Of a stretch of 64,000 bases of DNA, positions 35,401-44,003 are shown in pieces. The notes under the pieces are model-generated. The model saw only the letters and a list, made by a program, of their open reading frames with translations. It was not told where the DNA came from and ran no database searches. A program made the position numbers and the translations under genes. The stretch is from assembly GCA_029257775.1 (NCBI GenBank), contig JARIAQ010000047.1:1-64000 (forward strand), in the 5' to 3' direction. The DNA is from Blautia sp. (GTDB taxonomy: Bacteria; Bacillota; Clostridia; Lachnospirales; Lachnospiraceae). How positions within the stretch are numbered: position 1 is the stretch's first letter; each line of letters starts with the position of its first letter.

Positions 35401-36168
35401 ATGAAATTAAGATATCCGGCAGAAGCGTTTGCTTTTGGGATTGTATTATTTTCAGCAGGAATGAAAGAGGCTTTTACTGCAGGTATTCTTGTTATTTTAT
35501 CCGTAGTATTTGCCGAGTTTCTGAAAAATCTCTTGCAGGACTTTGTACCTGATTGGAGTTTAAAGCTTTGTGTGTTTATTGGAACTGGAGCTGTAAGTGC
35601 ATCTGTGTTCTTATTGGCATTTACTTATTTAGGAATTTCAGTAACTACAGGACTCTGGATTATGATTTTTCTGTTAGGGCTTTTTTCTGCAAAACATGTA
35701 CTGGCAGATAATGTAGAAGCAGAGTATGGAGAACTTTTCTGGGAATGTGCTATTGTATGGGGATTCTGGATACTATTAAGTATTTTCAGGGAATTTTTTG
35801 GCTCAGGAATGATTTTTGGTAACATGATTGTAGAGACAGAAATGCAGTCAAAAGTATTTTTACAAACCATTTTCGGATTTTTAACAGCAGGTATGGCAAT
35901 TGCTTTTACCAATGGGATAATCAAAAAGAAGGTTACAAATACCAATAGTTTGCTGTTAGTTCTTCCTTTAGCAATTTTTATTCGACCATTTGATATGGAA
36001 AGCTTTGGCGAGATTGTTGGTTTGATATGGACAATTCTTGTTCCAATAATTTTATTTATTTCTGTGAAAAAGACATTAAAATTTGCAAGAACAGGAAAGG
36101 CATTTCGCGGATTACCGGTAGAGATGCTGGCAATGGGATTCATTTATATGATTCTGAGTATTTATTAA
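35401..36168 (+). CDS. Divergent RnfA/RnfE-like membrane subunit
   Basis: Polytopic membrane protein, 255 residues with six to seven predicted helices. The second half has an RnfE-like core: ECAIVWGFWILLSIFREFFGSGMIFG, compare the REhLGxGTLFG pattern of RnfE/NqrD. The first half matches the RnfA/RnfE topology, but the conserved LGLCP segment, whose Cys holds the intramembrane iron-sulfur cluster, reads VLFSAGMKEAF without Cys. Only one such protein is present where Rnf needs an A-E pair. It may replace the pair in a simplified complex or join subunits encoded elsewhere. Confidence 0.7.
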   Translation: MKLRYPAEAFAFGIVLFSAGMKEAFTAGILVILSVVFAEFLKNLLQDFVPDWSLKLCVFIGTGAVSASVFLLAFTYLGISVTTGLWIMIFLLGLFSAKHVLADNVEAEYGELFWECAIVWGFWILLSIFREFFGSGMIFGNMIVETEMQSKVFLQTIFGFLTAGMAIAFTNGIIKKKVTNTNSLLLVLPLAIFIRPFDMESFGEIVGLIWTILVPIILFISVKKTLKFARTGKAFRGLPVEMLAMGFIYMILSIY

Positions 36169-36174
36169 GGATAG

Positions 36175-36218
36175 AACTGTTATCTTTGTGGTGAAAATCT
36201 CAAGGATGACAGTTTTTT
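36175..36218 (+). terminator. Terminator of the Rnf-like operon
   Basis: AACTGTTATC (36175-36184) pairs with GATGACAGTT (36205-36214) with one G-U pair, followed by six T. Confidence 0.75.
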
Positions 36219-36254
36219 AATTTGTAAGTAAACAGAGAGAGATTTAAACCACAC

Positions 36255-36283
36255 TTGACATATTTTCTACAATTATGTACTAT
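36255..36283 (+). promoter_or_regulatory. Promoter of the first cobalamin operon
   Basis: Consensus TTGACA (36255-36260), 17-base spacer, TACTAT (36278-36283). Transcription is expected to start near 36290, at the first base of the riboswitch. Confidence 0.75.
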
Positions 36284-36288
36284 AAGAA

Positions 36289-36472
36289 TATATAACTGCA
36301 TAGTCTAAGTGGTCGTTGAACGTTAGGTTCAAGGTTAAAAGGGAAACCGGTGAAATTCCGGTACAGTCACCTCTGCTGTGAAGTGGACGAGGAAATGTAA
36401 ACCATTGAATGATTATTTGAGAAGGCATTTTTGAGAATGAAACGAAGTCAGAACACCTGCCATGCATATAGA
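36289..36472 (+). promoter_or_regulatory. Cobalamin riboswitch 1
   Basis: The aptamer core of cobalamin riboswitches is readable: AAAGGGAAACCGGTGAAATT, then CCGGTACAG and GCTGTGA. The 3' B12 box AAGTCAGAACACCTGCC is at 36445-36461. TGCATAG near the start and CATGCATATA at 36461-36470 form the closing helix P1. A strong intrinsic terminator at 36577-36613 is the likely expression platform, so cobalamin binding should stop transcription before the operon. Confidence 0.93.
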
Positions 36473-36576
36473 ATATTTCCAGGATGAGGGAATTTTATTT
36501 GCGTACAGAAAATTATATAGTATGTTATGCGTTTATCTAATATGCAGTGATAAAATTTCATATATAAGTAATAAAA

Positions 36577-36613
36577 AGGTTCTTTTGCCGGAATGGTGAA
36601 AGAACTTTTTTTC
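36577..36613 (+). terminator. Riboswitch-controlled terminator 1
   Basis: GTTCTTT (36579-36585) pairs with AAAGAAC (36599-36605), extended by AG/CTT, followed by a seven-T run, just before the first coding region of the operon. Confidence 0.8.
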
Positions 36614-36650
36614 CTGTTTTATAAGAAATAGTAATAGAAGGGGATTCAAC

Positions 36651-39293
36651 ATGAAAAGAAAAAATTTAAAAATAGCCACATCTGTAATGACAATAATGTT
36701 AACGATACAGTCTCCTTTAGCAGTTTTAGGAGTAGAAGAAGATAGATTTGTACAAGATGAAATGTTGTCTGGTACCGCAGATCAACTTGCAGAGGAAGAA
36801 TTTCTTTCTGGTACCGCAGATATGGTCGAAGATGGATTTGCAGTTGTTACCGGTACAAAATCTCAGGAAGGTGATCGAACCCAGGTCTATCAACCTGCAT
36901 TTGATGGATTAAATCAAGCTGAGAGTTATTTACAAGGGGCGGTGGGTAATCCGATTGTAGATTCTATTGGTGGTGAATGGGCTGTTATGGCAATGGCCAG
37001 AAATGGAAATTTGAATGAGGAGGCAAAGACAAATTATTTAAAAAATCTTTATAAAAAGTTACAGGAAAGTAATGGTGTGCTTCATACAGCTAAATATACA
37101 GAATATTCTAGAGTAACACTTGCTCTTACGTCTATAGGAATCAATCCTACGGTGGTGGAAGGATATAATTTACTTCAACCTTTAGCAAATATGAAAAAAA
37201 TTAATAGACAGGGAATCAATGGTACAATTTTTGCATTAATTGCCTTTGATTCTAATCAATATGAGATACCACAGTTGGAAGGACCGGGAAAACAGACAAC
37301 AAGGGAAGGGCTTATTCAGACTATTTTAGAAGCAGAAATATCTGGTGGAGGTTGGGCGCTAATGGGGAATCAGCCAGATCCGGATATTACAGCAATGACT
37401 TTGCAGGCATTAGCACCTTATACACAGCAACAGGAAGTAAAAGAAGCAGTTGACAGAGGAATAAACAAATTGGCTGAGCTTCAGATTCCGCAGGGGGGCT
37501 ATGTCAGTAATGCAGGGGAGGAAAGTAGTCAGAATTTAGAAAGTACAGCTCAGGTAGTTATTGCCCTTTCTGCCATAGATGTATCTTTGATAGACTCTGA
37601 AAAGTTTAAGAAAAATGGGAAAACATTGTTAGATGAAATGTTACGTTTTCAGCTTTCGGATGGATCTTTTTGCCATGTAATCGATGGTGGTTCCAATCAG
37701 ATGGCAACAGAGCAAGGAACATTAGCTTTAGTAGCATGGTATCGGGCTGTTACTGGGAAAAGTAATTTGTATGATATGACAGATGTTCACATGGAACAGC
37801 CGGAAGCAGGGGAAAAACCAGAAAAAATTGAAGCATTTCGAAAAAAATTAGAGGGATTTTCTTCTGATTTAACGTTGGATCGCTTAAATGATTTGTATGA
37901 TTTGAAAGTAGAATTAAGTTTAATGGGAAATTTCTCTGAAAAGGAGAAATTTGCTATGCAGTTAGACCAGCTGTTGAAAGAGTTAGAAGGTCAGACAGAT
38001 CAGGTTAATACTTTAGATAAGAAGATATGGGAAGGTATTGATCCTTTACATATTACATTAAAGGATAGAGATACAATAGGTGAGCTTTTAGCTGAATTCT
38101 ATGAAATTCCAGAGATAAACAGGAAATATTTGCAGTATGGCGAAGATCTTTTAAGAGCAGATCGAGTTATTAAAAAGTTAGAACAAAAGATAATTGGAAC
38201 AGAAATTTTTGAAAACGTGAAAAATTCTAAGCAAGATTATACATATGAAGGGGAAAACTATGCGATTTGCTTAAAAGGGAAAAGTGTGTATGAGCCGGCA
38301 GATATGGAAGCTGAAATAGAAATAAAAGAAAAAAAGAATTCATTAGAATTTGAAACAAAGGCAAAGGGAAAACTTCCAGGGGAAATCCAGCTGTCTATAG
38401 AAACTTCTTTGGCAAAAGGCACCTATATGTTATATTATGAAAAAGATGGGAAACAGCAAGAGAAACAGTGGGTATCTGTGAATGATAAAGTACTAAAATG
38501 TGATATAGAAACAGGTGGAAAATATGTGGTGAAAAAACCAAAGGTAGAAGGTGAAACTGTATTACCACAAGATAGAAAGGACACAGGAAAGGATAAGAAA
38601 AAAATTATAAAAGGAAAAGTGACAAACACAACAAAGCCAGCGAGTCCTTCTGAGATTTCCAATACTATTCAAGCCACAGTAAAGGACGGAATTGTAGAAA
38701 AAAAGGCATTTGAAGAAATTATGGGGAAAGATAAGAATTTGCGAATAGAGGGAGAGATGAAGAAAGACAGCCCTTATGTTATAACCATAAACGGAAAAGA
38801 TATAAAGAATGCGCAGGATATGAAAGTGGGTATAAAAGAAGGAAGTGAGTATGAAGCGGACATTAAAGAGTTAGCGGAAAATCCATTTATCTTTCATTTT
38901 GAACAAGAAGGGGAATTTCCTGGAAAAATGCAGGTAGAAATTACTATTGAAAGAGAAAATGGGGAATACCTTCTTATGAAATATAATAAACAGGAGAGAA
39001 AAGCTGATTATATTCAGAAGGTTACGATTCAGGATAATAAGACGAAATTTTTATTATCTGAAGGTGGAGATTATTTTATTGATAAACGAGTGAAAACAAA
39101 GTCTTTAAATGATAAGAAGGAAACGACGGAGAAAAAAGATGTAAAAACAAGTTCGGATCAACCAAAAGAAATTATAGATGTTGGAACAAAAAAAGAGGCA
39201 AATTCGGTTGTTGTAGTTGTTACTGCTATTATTTTATTATGTGGTGCTATTGGCGGAGTATGGTATTATTATTTAAGAAAGAGAAGAAAATAA
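36651..39293 (+). CDS. Membrane-anchored alpha/alpha-barrel protein resembling the transcobalamin/intrinsic-factor alpha domain
   Basis: Predicted surface cobalamin-capture protein, 880 residues. A signal peptide (about 1-28) leads into an acidic segment with LSGTAD repeats. Residues 85-375 form helix-pair repeats of the prenyltransferase/terpene-cyclase type: GGEWAVMAMARNGN, YSRVTLALTSIGI, DPDITAMTLQALAPYT, NLESTAQVVIALSAI, TEQGTLALVAWYRAV. This alpha6/alpha6 fold is that of the N-terminal domain of intrinsic factor and transcobalamin. A helical linker and beta-rich segments (about 390-840) follow, then one membrane helix (about 851-873) and a basic LRKRRK tail. The cobalamin riboswitch directly upstream and the ECF genes downstream support a B12 role. 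The fold call is by eye; other alpha/alpha-barrel functions are possible. Confidence 0.72.
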   Translation: MKRKNLKIATSVMTIMLTIQSPLAVLGVEEDRFVQDEMLSGTADQLAEEEFLSGTADMVEDGFAVVTGTKSQEGDRTQVYQPAFDGLNQAESYLQGAVGNPIVDSIGGEWAVMAMARNGNLNEEAKTNYLKNLYKKLQESNGVLHTAKYTEYSRVTLALTSIGINPTVVEGYNLLQPLANMKKINRQGINGTIFALIAFDSNQYEIPQLEGPGKQTTREGLIQTILEAEISGGGWALMGNQPDPDITAMTLQALAPYTQQQEVKEAVDRGINKLAELQIPQGGYVSNAGEESSQNLESTAQVVIALSAIDVSLIDSEKFKKNGKTLLDEMLRFQLSDGSFCHVIDGGSNQMATEQGTLALVAWYRAVTGKSNLYDMTDVHMEQPEAGEKPEKIEAFRKKLEGFSSDLTLDRLNDLYDLKVELSLMGNFSEKEKFAMQLDQLLKELEGQTDQVNTLDKKIWEGIDPLHITLKDRDTIGELLAEFYEIPEINRKYLQYGEDLLRADRVIKKLEQKIIGTEIFENVKNSKQDYTYEGENYAICLKGKSVYEPADMEAEIEIKEKKNSLEFETKAKGKLPGEIQLSIETSLAKGTYMLYYEKDGKQQEKQWVSVNDKVLKCDIETGGKYVVKKPKVEGETVLPQDRKDTGKDKKKIIKGKVTNTTKPASPSEISNTIQATVKDGIVEKKAFEEIMGKDKNLRIEGEMKKDSPYVITINGKDIKNAQDMKVGIKEGSEYEADIKELAENPFIFHFEQEGEFPGKMQVEITIERENGEYLLMKYNKQERKADYIQKVTIQDNKTKFLLSEGGDYFIDKRVKTKSLNDKKETTEKKDVKTSSDQPKEIIDVGTKKEANSVVVVVTAIILLCGAIGGVWYYYLRKRRK

Positions 39294-39303
39294 GGTGAAG
39301 GAA

Positions 39304-40116
39304 ATGAAAAATACAGGAAAAAGAGTTTTGGCTTTGTTGATGATGGCGTTACTTTTGGTTATACCTATGTCAGGGTGTAGCACAACAAAGCTGGATAATC
39401 CTAGTCAAAAGCAGGAAAAAAGTGATGACTGGATGGAGAAAGAATCGAAAGAGGAAGACCAAGAAGAAGAAAAGGAATCTTCAGATGCAGATGAATATTT
39501 AGACGTGGAATCTGCAGATGATGAAAATGTTGATTATTCTAAATATGAAGAAAAGAAAGAAACACAAAAAAATCAAAACAGTACAATTGGTGGCGTGACT
39601 TATAGTGATGGAACCGATCAGGAAAACGATAAATATGATACACAGCCGGTACCAGAAGGACAACAAAAACCAGTAGAACCTGGCAGTGTGGAAATTAATA
39701 AAAATAAGGAATATACTTGTTATCTTAGTGTTTCTTGCAGTACCATATTGGATAATATGGAAAATTTAACAGAAGGAAAAGAATCATTAGTTCCTAAAGA
39801 TGGAGTAATTTATAGCGAGAGAGAAGTGACTTTTTATGAAGGAGAGTCTGTATTCGATGTGTTGCAAAGAGAAATGAAAAATAATCGTATTCATATGGAA
39901 TCTAGTTTTACTCCTAAATATAACAGTGCTTATGTGGAAGGGATTAATAATCTATATGAATTTGATTGTGGACGTTGGTCTGGTTGGATGTATGAGGTGA
40001 ATGGCTGGTATCCTAACTATGGATGTAGTCGTTATGTTGTACAACCAGGGGATGTGATTAAATGGAACTATACATGTGATTTGGGTCGTGATTTAGGACA
40101 GACTTGGCCGGAGTAA
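39304..40116 (+). CDS. DUF4430 (transcobalamin C-terminal-like) lipoprotein
   Basis: Lipoprotein of 270 residues, lipobox IPMSGC, with a long acidic, low-complexity linker (about 30-130) that should lift the domain off the membrane. The C-terminal 130 residues are a DUF4430 domain, the family equivalent to the C-terminal beta domain of transcobalamin and intrinsic factor: YLSVSCSTIL, FYEGESVFDVLQREM, CGRWSGWMYEVNGWYPNYGC, and YVVQPGDVIKWNYTCDLG. Five cysteines in the domain could form disulfides. The start at 39304 follows AAGGTG; a GTG at 39295 is inside that site. It follows the alpha-barrel gene by 10 bases. In animal carriers cobalamin sits between the alpha and beta domains; here these appear as two proteins. 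Confidence 0.82.
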   Translation: MKNTGKRVLALLMMALLLVIPMSGCSTTKLDNPSQKQEKSDDWMEKESKEEDQEEEKESSDADEYLDVESADDENVDYSKYEEKKETQKNQNSTIGGVTYSDGTDQENDKYDTQPVPEGQQKPVEPGSVEINKNKEYTCYLSVSCSTILDNMENLTEGKESLVPKDGVIYSEREVTFYEGESVFDVLQREMKNNRIHMESSFTPKYNSAYVEGINNLYEFDCGRWSGWMYEVNGWYPNYGCSRYVVQPGDVIKWNYTCDLGRDLGQTWPE

Positions 40117-40118
40117 TT

Positions 40119-41012
40119 ATGAAACAGGACAATTTTTCTAGTTATCATCCGATTATCAATTTTGTTTATTTTGTATTGATTATCGGATATTCTATGTTTA
40201 TGATGCATCCCGTATTTTTAATATTATCCTGTATGGGAGGCATGGCATATTATATTTATTTAAAAAAATGGAAAGCTTTGAAGACAGCTCTATGGATGAT
40301 GTTGCCTGTATTTCTTATATCAGCAGCAATTAATCCATTATTCAATCATCAAGGCGTTACACTGATTATGTATTTGAAAAATGGAAATCCTCTTACGTTG
40401 GAATCCATTCTTTATGGATTGGCAGCGGGTATTATGTTGGTAAGTGTTTTGAACTGGTTTTCTTGTTATCAAGTAGTAATGACCTCAGATAAGTTTATCT
40501 ATTTATTTGGGAAAGCAATTCCAGCAATGTCATTGATTTTTTCTATGGTGCTTCGATTTGTTCCCAAATTTAAAAATCAGATAATAAAAGTGTCAGATGC
40601 ACAGAAATGCATTGGACGTGATGTTTCTAATGGGAATATAGTGGCAAGGGCAAAGCATGGTATGAAAATTTTATCTGTTATGACTACATGGGCATTAGAA
40701 AATTCTGTAGAAACGGCAGATTCTATGCGGTCTAGAGGATATGGATTAAGAGGAAGAAATAATTTTTCGATTTATCGTTTTGATACAAGAGATAAGCTTC
40801 TTTTTGCAGTTTTACTTATATTTGGAGGCGCAATTTTGGGAGGAATTATAACAAAGCAAGTTTATTTTCTATATTATCCTACATTATTGATGAACGAGAA
40901 TACTATATGGGCAATTATGGTTTATAGTTTTTACGGAGTTCTATGCTTCCTTCCAATTATTATAAATTTAGCAGAGGATATAAAATGGCACTATTTGAAA
41001 TCAAAAATCTAA
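40119..41012 (+). CDS. ecfT: ECF transporter transmembrane coupling subunit EcfT
   Basis: Energy-coupling T subunit, 297 residues with five to six helices. The C-terminal coupling helices carry MVLRFVPKFKNQI and the Ala/Ser-Arg-x motif DSMRSRGYGLRG, which contacts the ATPases. GGAG at 40110-40113 precedes the ATG, 2 bases after the lipoprotein stop. It overlaps the ATPase gene by 28 bases. Being the only ecfT in this operon with its own ATPase and S component, it belongs to a dedicated (group I type) ECF importer for cobalamin or a precursor. Confidence 0.88.
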   Translation: MKQDNFSSYHPIINFVYFVLIIGYSMFMMHPVFLILSCMGGMAYYIYLKKWKALKTALWMMLPVFLISAAINPLFNHQGVTLIMYLKNGNPLTLESILYGLAAGIMLVSVLNWFSCYQVVMTSDKFIYLFGKAIPAMSLIFSMVLRFVPKFKNQIIKVSDAQKCIGRDVSNGNIVARAKHGMKILSVMTTWALENSVETADSMRSRGYGLRGRNNFSIYRFDTRDKLLFAVLLIFGGAILGGIITKQVYFLYYPTLLMNENTIWAIMVYSFYGVLCFLPIIINLAEDIKWHYLKSKI

Positions 41013-42673
41013 CATTTACTTATCCGGATACAGAAGAACCGGCAATTCAGGATATTAATTTTTCCATCGAACAGGGAGAGTTCATGGTTATATGTGGAAA
41101 ATCTGGCTGTGGAAAGACCACATTGATGCGTCATTTTAAAACAGTTATGAGTCCTTACGGAAAACGTGAAGGAGAAATTTTATTTTGTGGAGAAAGGCTA
41201 GAAGATGTCTCTATGCGTGTCCAGTCAGCGCAGATTGGGTATGTGTTGCAAAGTCCTGATAATCAGATTGTGACAGACAAGGTATGGCATGAATTGGCTT
41301 TTGGTGTGGAAAATTTAGGATATGATCAGCAGACGATTCGTTTAAGAGTGGCAGAAATGGCAAGTTTTTTTGGCATTCAGAATTGGTTTTCTAAAAATGT
41401 AGAAGAACTTTCTGGAGGGCAAAAACAGCTTTTAAACTTAGCTTCTGTTATGGCAATGCAACCCAAGGTTTTGGTTCTAGATGAACCTACTTCACAGTTA
41501 GATCCCATTGCAGCGGGAGATTTTTTGTCAACTATTCGCAAGATTAATTTGGATTTGGGTATTACAGTTATTATGATTGAACATAGACTGGAAGAAGTAT
41601 TCCCGATGGCAGATAAGGTGTTGGTATTGGAAGATGGACGGCAGACTTTCTTTGATAGTCCTCGTATGGTTGGAAAAGCACTGGCAGATAATGATTTATT
41701 TTTAGCAATGCCAAGTCCAGTACAAATTTATAATGGTACAGGACAGGAAGGTGAATGTCCTCTTACAGTATGTGAAGGGCGTAACTGGTTGCTTGAAAAT
41801 TATACACCTCAGACAGAAATTTTGGAGCAGGAAGAGAATATAGCCGGAGTTCCAAGAAAAAAAGAAAAGCCAGAGTATGTGATACAGGCAAAAGAGCTTT
41901 GGTTTCGTTATGAAAAGGAAGGGAAAGATATTGTTCGGGATTTATCTTTAAAAGTAAAAAAAGGAGAACTTTTTTGTATTTTAGGTGGAAATGGAACAGG
42001 AAAAAGCACAACATTGTCTTTGCTTAGTGGTATTCACAGACCGTATAGAGGAAAAATTTTATTAGGTGGCAGAGATATTCGCAAAATCAGTGATAAAGAG
42101 TTATTTCATCACTTTTTAGGTGTTTTGCCGCAAAATCCTCAGAGTCTTTTTGTGGGAAATACAGTTGAGGAAGATTTATGGGAAATGATAGGTGGAATTT
42201 CCCCCATTCGGCGTCCAGAAGACATAAAACGAGTAGAAAGAGTAGTGGAAGATACAGAAATTGGTCATCTTCTTCATGCACACCCATATGATCTAAGTGG
42301 AGGTGAGCAACAAAGAGCAGCACTTGCCAAGGTATTGCTTTTAGAACCGCAGATTTTACTTTTAGATGAGCCTACCAAAGGTCTTGATGGATTTTATAAA
42401 AGTAAACTTGCAAAAATTTTTGAAAAACTTAAAGAAAAAGGGATTACGATTCTAATGGTTTCTCATGATATTGAATTTTGTGCCTCTTATGGAGATACTT
42501 GTGCCATGTTTTTTAATGGGAGTATTGTGACCTCATGTGAGGCAAGAGAGTTTTTTACGGGAAATAGCTTTTATACTACTGCAGCAAATCGTATGGCAAG
42601 ACAGCTCTTTCCTACCGCAGTAACAGTAAAGGATGTGATTGAAGCATGCAAAAGAAACAGGCAACAGGCGTAG
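40985..42673 (+). CDS. Fused double ATPase of the ECF transporter
   Basis: One polypeptide of 562 residues holding two ABC ATPase domains, corresponding to EcfA1 and EcfA2. The first (1-230) has Walker A GKSGCGKTT, LQSPDNQIVTDKVWHELAFG, signature LSGGQKQLLNLASV, Walker B VLVLDEPTSQLD and H-loop IEHRL. The second (about 300-540) has Walker A GGNGTGKST, LPQNPQSLFVGNTVEEDL, signature LSGGEQQRAALAKV, Walker B ILLLDEPTKGLD and H-loop VSHDI. The start at 40985 follows AGAGGA; it lies inside ecfT. It overlaps the S-component gene by 28 bases. Fusion fixes a 1:1 ratio of the two halves. Confidence 0.92.
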   Translation: MALFEIKNLTFTYPDTEEPAIQDINFSIEQGEFMVICGKSGCGKTTLMRHFKTVMSPYGKREGEILFCGERLEDVSMRVQSAQIGYVLQSPDNQIVTDKVWHELAFGVENLGYDQQTIRLRVAEMASFFGIQNWFSKNVEELSGGQKQLLNLASVMAMQPKVLVLDEPTSQLDPIAAGDFLSTIRKINLDLGITVIMIEHRLEEVFPMADKVLVLEDGRQTFFDSPRMVGKALADNDLFLAMPSPVQIYNGTGQEGECPLTVCEGRNWLLENYTPQTEILEQEENIAGVPRKKEKPEYVIQAKELWFRYEKEGKDIVRDLSLKVKKGELFCILGGNGTGKSTTLSLLSGIHRPYRGKILLGGRDIRKISDKELFHHFLGVLPQNPQSLFVGNTVEEDLWEMIGGISPIRRPEDIKRVERVVEDTEIGHLLHAHPYDLSGGEQQRAALAKVLLLEPQILLLDEPTKGLDGFYKSKLAKIFEKLKEKGITILMVSHDIEFCASYGDTCAMFFNGSIVTSCEAREFFTGNSFYTTAANRMARQLFPTAVTVKDVIEACKRNRQQA

Positions 42674-43989
42674 ATACATGGGCAATGCTTCCGGTGTATG
42701 GGAGTATATTTGTAATTATTTGTACTCTATTTCTTCCATGGATTTCTATACCAGTGTTAAAATATTCAAAATTCCCCACCACATATACCTTTTGGGAATT
42801 TGATCACTGTATCCAAAATGTACAGAAAAGCATTCAAGAGGGTGGGAAGCTAAAAATGAATGTTTTTACGGAAAGGGAATTGGAAATATTTCAGTATATA
42901 GGACAAGGATTGAAAATAGCGGCAGTAATCTTAATCATTTTGATGATAATTAGCGGTGTTATTGCTTATAAAATGAAAAAGAGAGGTACTGTGTATGTAA
43001 AAATAGCGTTTCTAATTGCTGCACTTTTTCCTGTATTTGTTTTTTTGCTAATAGGAGCAGGAAATTTTTTTGTCAATGAAAGAATGGGTAGAACTAGTAA
43101 CTTTATTAATCTTACTATACATAGTTATATTCAAATGACCTCTTGGCAGTATGGGGAAATGATCATTTCAGTATTGCTAGTTTTATTTTCCGGTAAATTT
43201 TTAGATACTCAAGCAGAGAAAAAGCAACAGATGTATATAGAAAGAAGTATGAAAAAAGATAGAAAGATAGGAAAAAGGACATTAGTGTCATTAATTTTAA
43301 TTTTATTAGCCATTCCATTCATCATCTTTTTTGGGATTTTCTTTTTAAATGATAGAAGCGATATTTTTATTTCTATGTGTATTATTGGGTTGTCTATGAT
43401 ACCTTTTTGTATGGTGTTTGAAGGAAGAAATCCTCAGGCAAGAGAAATTCTTTTAATTGCTGTTATGGCTGCTATTGCAGTAGTGGGAAGGATGGCATTT
43501 TTTATGATACCACAGTTTAAACCGGTAACAGCAATTGTGATTATCGCTGGTGTAGGATTGGGTGCTGAAGCAGGATTTTTAACGGGAGCAATGGCTGGAT
43601 TTGTTTCTAATTTCTTTTTTGGGCAAGGGCCATGGACCCCATGGCAGATGTTTTCTTTTGGAATTATTGGTTTTCTGGCAGGAGTGCTTTTTAGCAAAAG
43701 TAAGAATAGAAAAGGAAGCCGTGAAGCAGAGTGGTTCCATGTTTTGACACTTTGTATTTTTGGAGGAATAGCAACATTAGTTATCTATGGACTTTTAATG
43801 GATACCTCAACGGTATTTATGTCATCACAAAAATTGACTTGGCAGGCATTTATGGCAGTTTATATCAGCGGTTTTCCGTTTAATGTCATTCATGCAGTTT
43901 CAACGGTAATTTTTTTATTTTTTCTATCACTTCCCATGGAAAGAAAATTAGATAGAATTAAAAAGAAATATGGAATTTTAGAAGCATAA
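42646..43989 (+). CDS. ECF substrate-binding (S) component with a large membrane extension
   Basis: Membrane protein of 447 residues. The C-terminal part (about 205-447) looks like an ECF S component: ILLIAVMAAIAVVGRMAFF, PVTAIVIIAGVGLGAEAGFL, GFVSNFFFGQGPWTPWQMFS, FGIIGFLAG. S components alone have about 170-210 residues; here roughly 200 extra N-terminal residues provide about four more membrane segments and one extracytoplasmic stretch of about 50 residues (40-90). The extension could dock the surface carriers. With the cobalamin riboswitch upstream, a CbrT-like cobalamin specificity is likely but rests on context. It overlaps the ATPase gene by 28 bases. Confidence 0.8.
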   Translation: MQKKQATGVDTWAMLPVYGSIFVIICTLFLPWISIPVLKYSKFPTTYTFWEFDHCIQNVQKSIQEGGKLKMNVFTERELEIFQYIGQGLKIAAVILIILMIISGVIAYKMKKRGTVYVKIAFLIAALFPVFVFLLIGAGNFFVNERMGRTSNFINLTIHSYIQMTSWQYGEMIISVLLVLFSGKFLDTQAEKKQQMYIERSMKKDRKIGKRTLVSLILILLAIPFIIFFGIFFLNDRSDIFISMCIIGLSMIPFCMVFEGRNPQAREILLIAVMAAIAVVGRMAFFMIPQFKPVTAIVIIAGVGLGAEAGFLTGAMAGFVSNFFFGQGPWTPWQMFSFGIIGFLAGVLFSKSKNRKGSREAEWFHVLTLCIFGGIATLVIYGLLMDTSTVFMSSQKLTWQAFMAVYISGFPFNVIHAVSTVIFLFFLSLPMERKLDRIKKKYGILEA

Positions 43990-44003
43990 AGGCGGGATAA
44001 AAG

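Noticed and set aside
36651..39293. Annotation as a squalene cyclase or prenyltransferase enzyme
   Set aside because: The helical repeats suggest that fold, but the protein is exported, anchored and under a cobalamin riboswitch, and I see no DxDD-type catalytic motif in the barrel.
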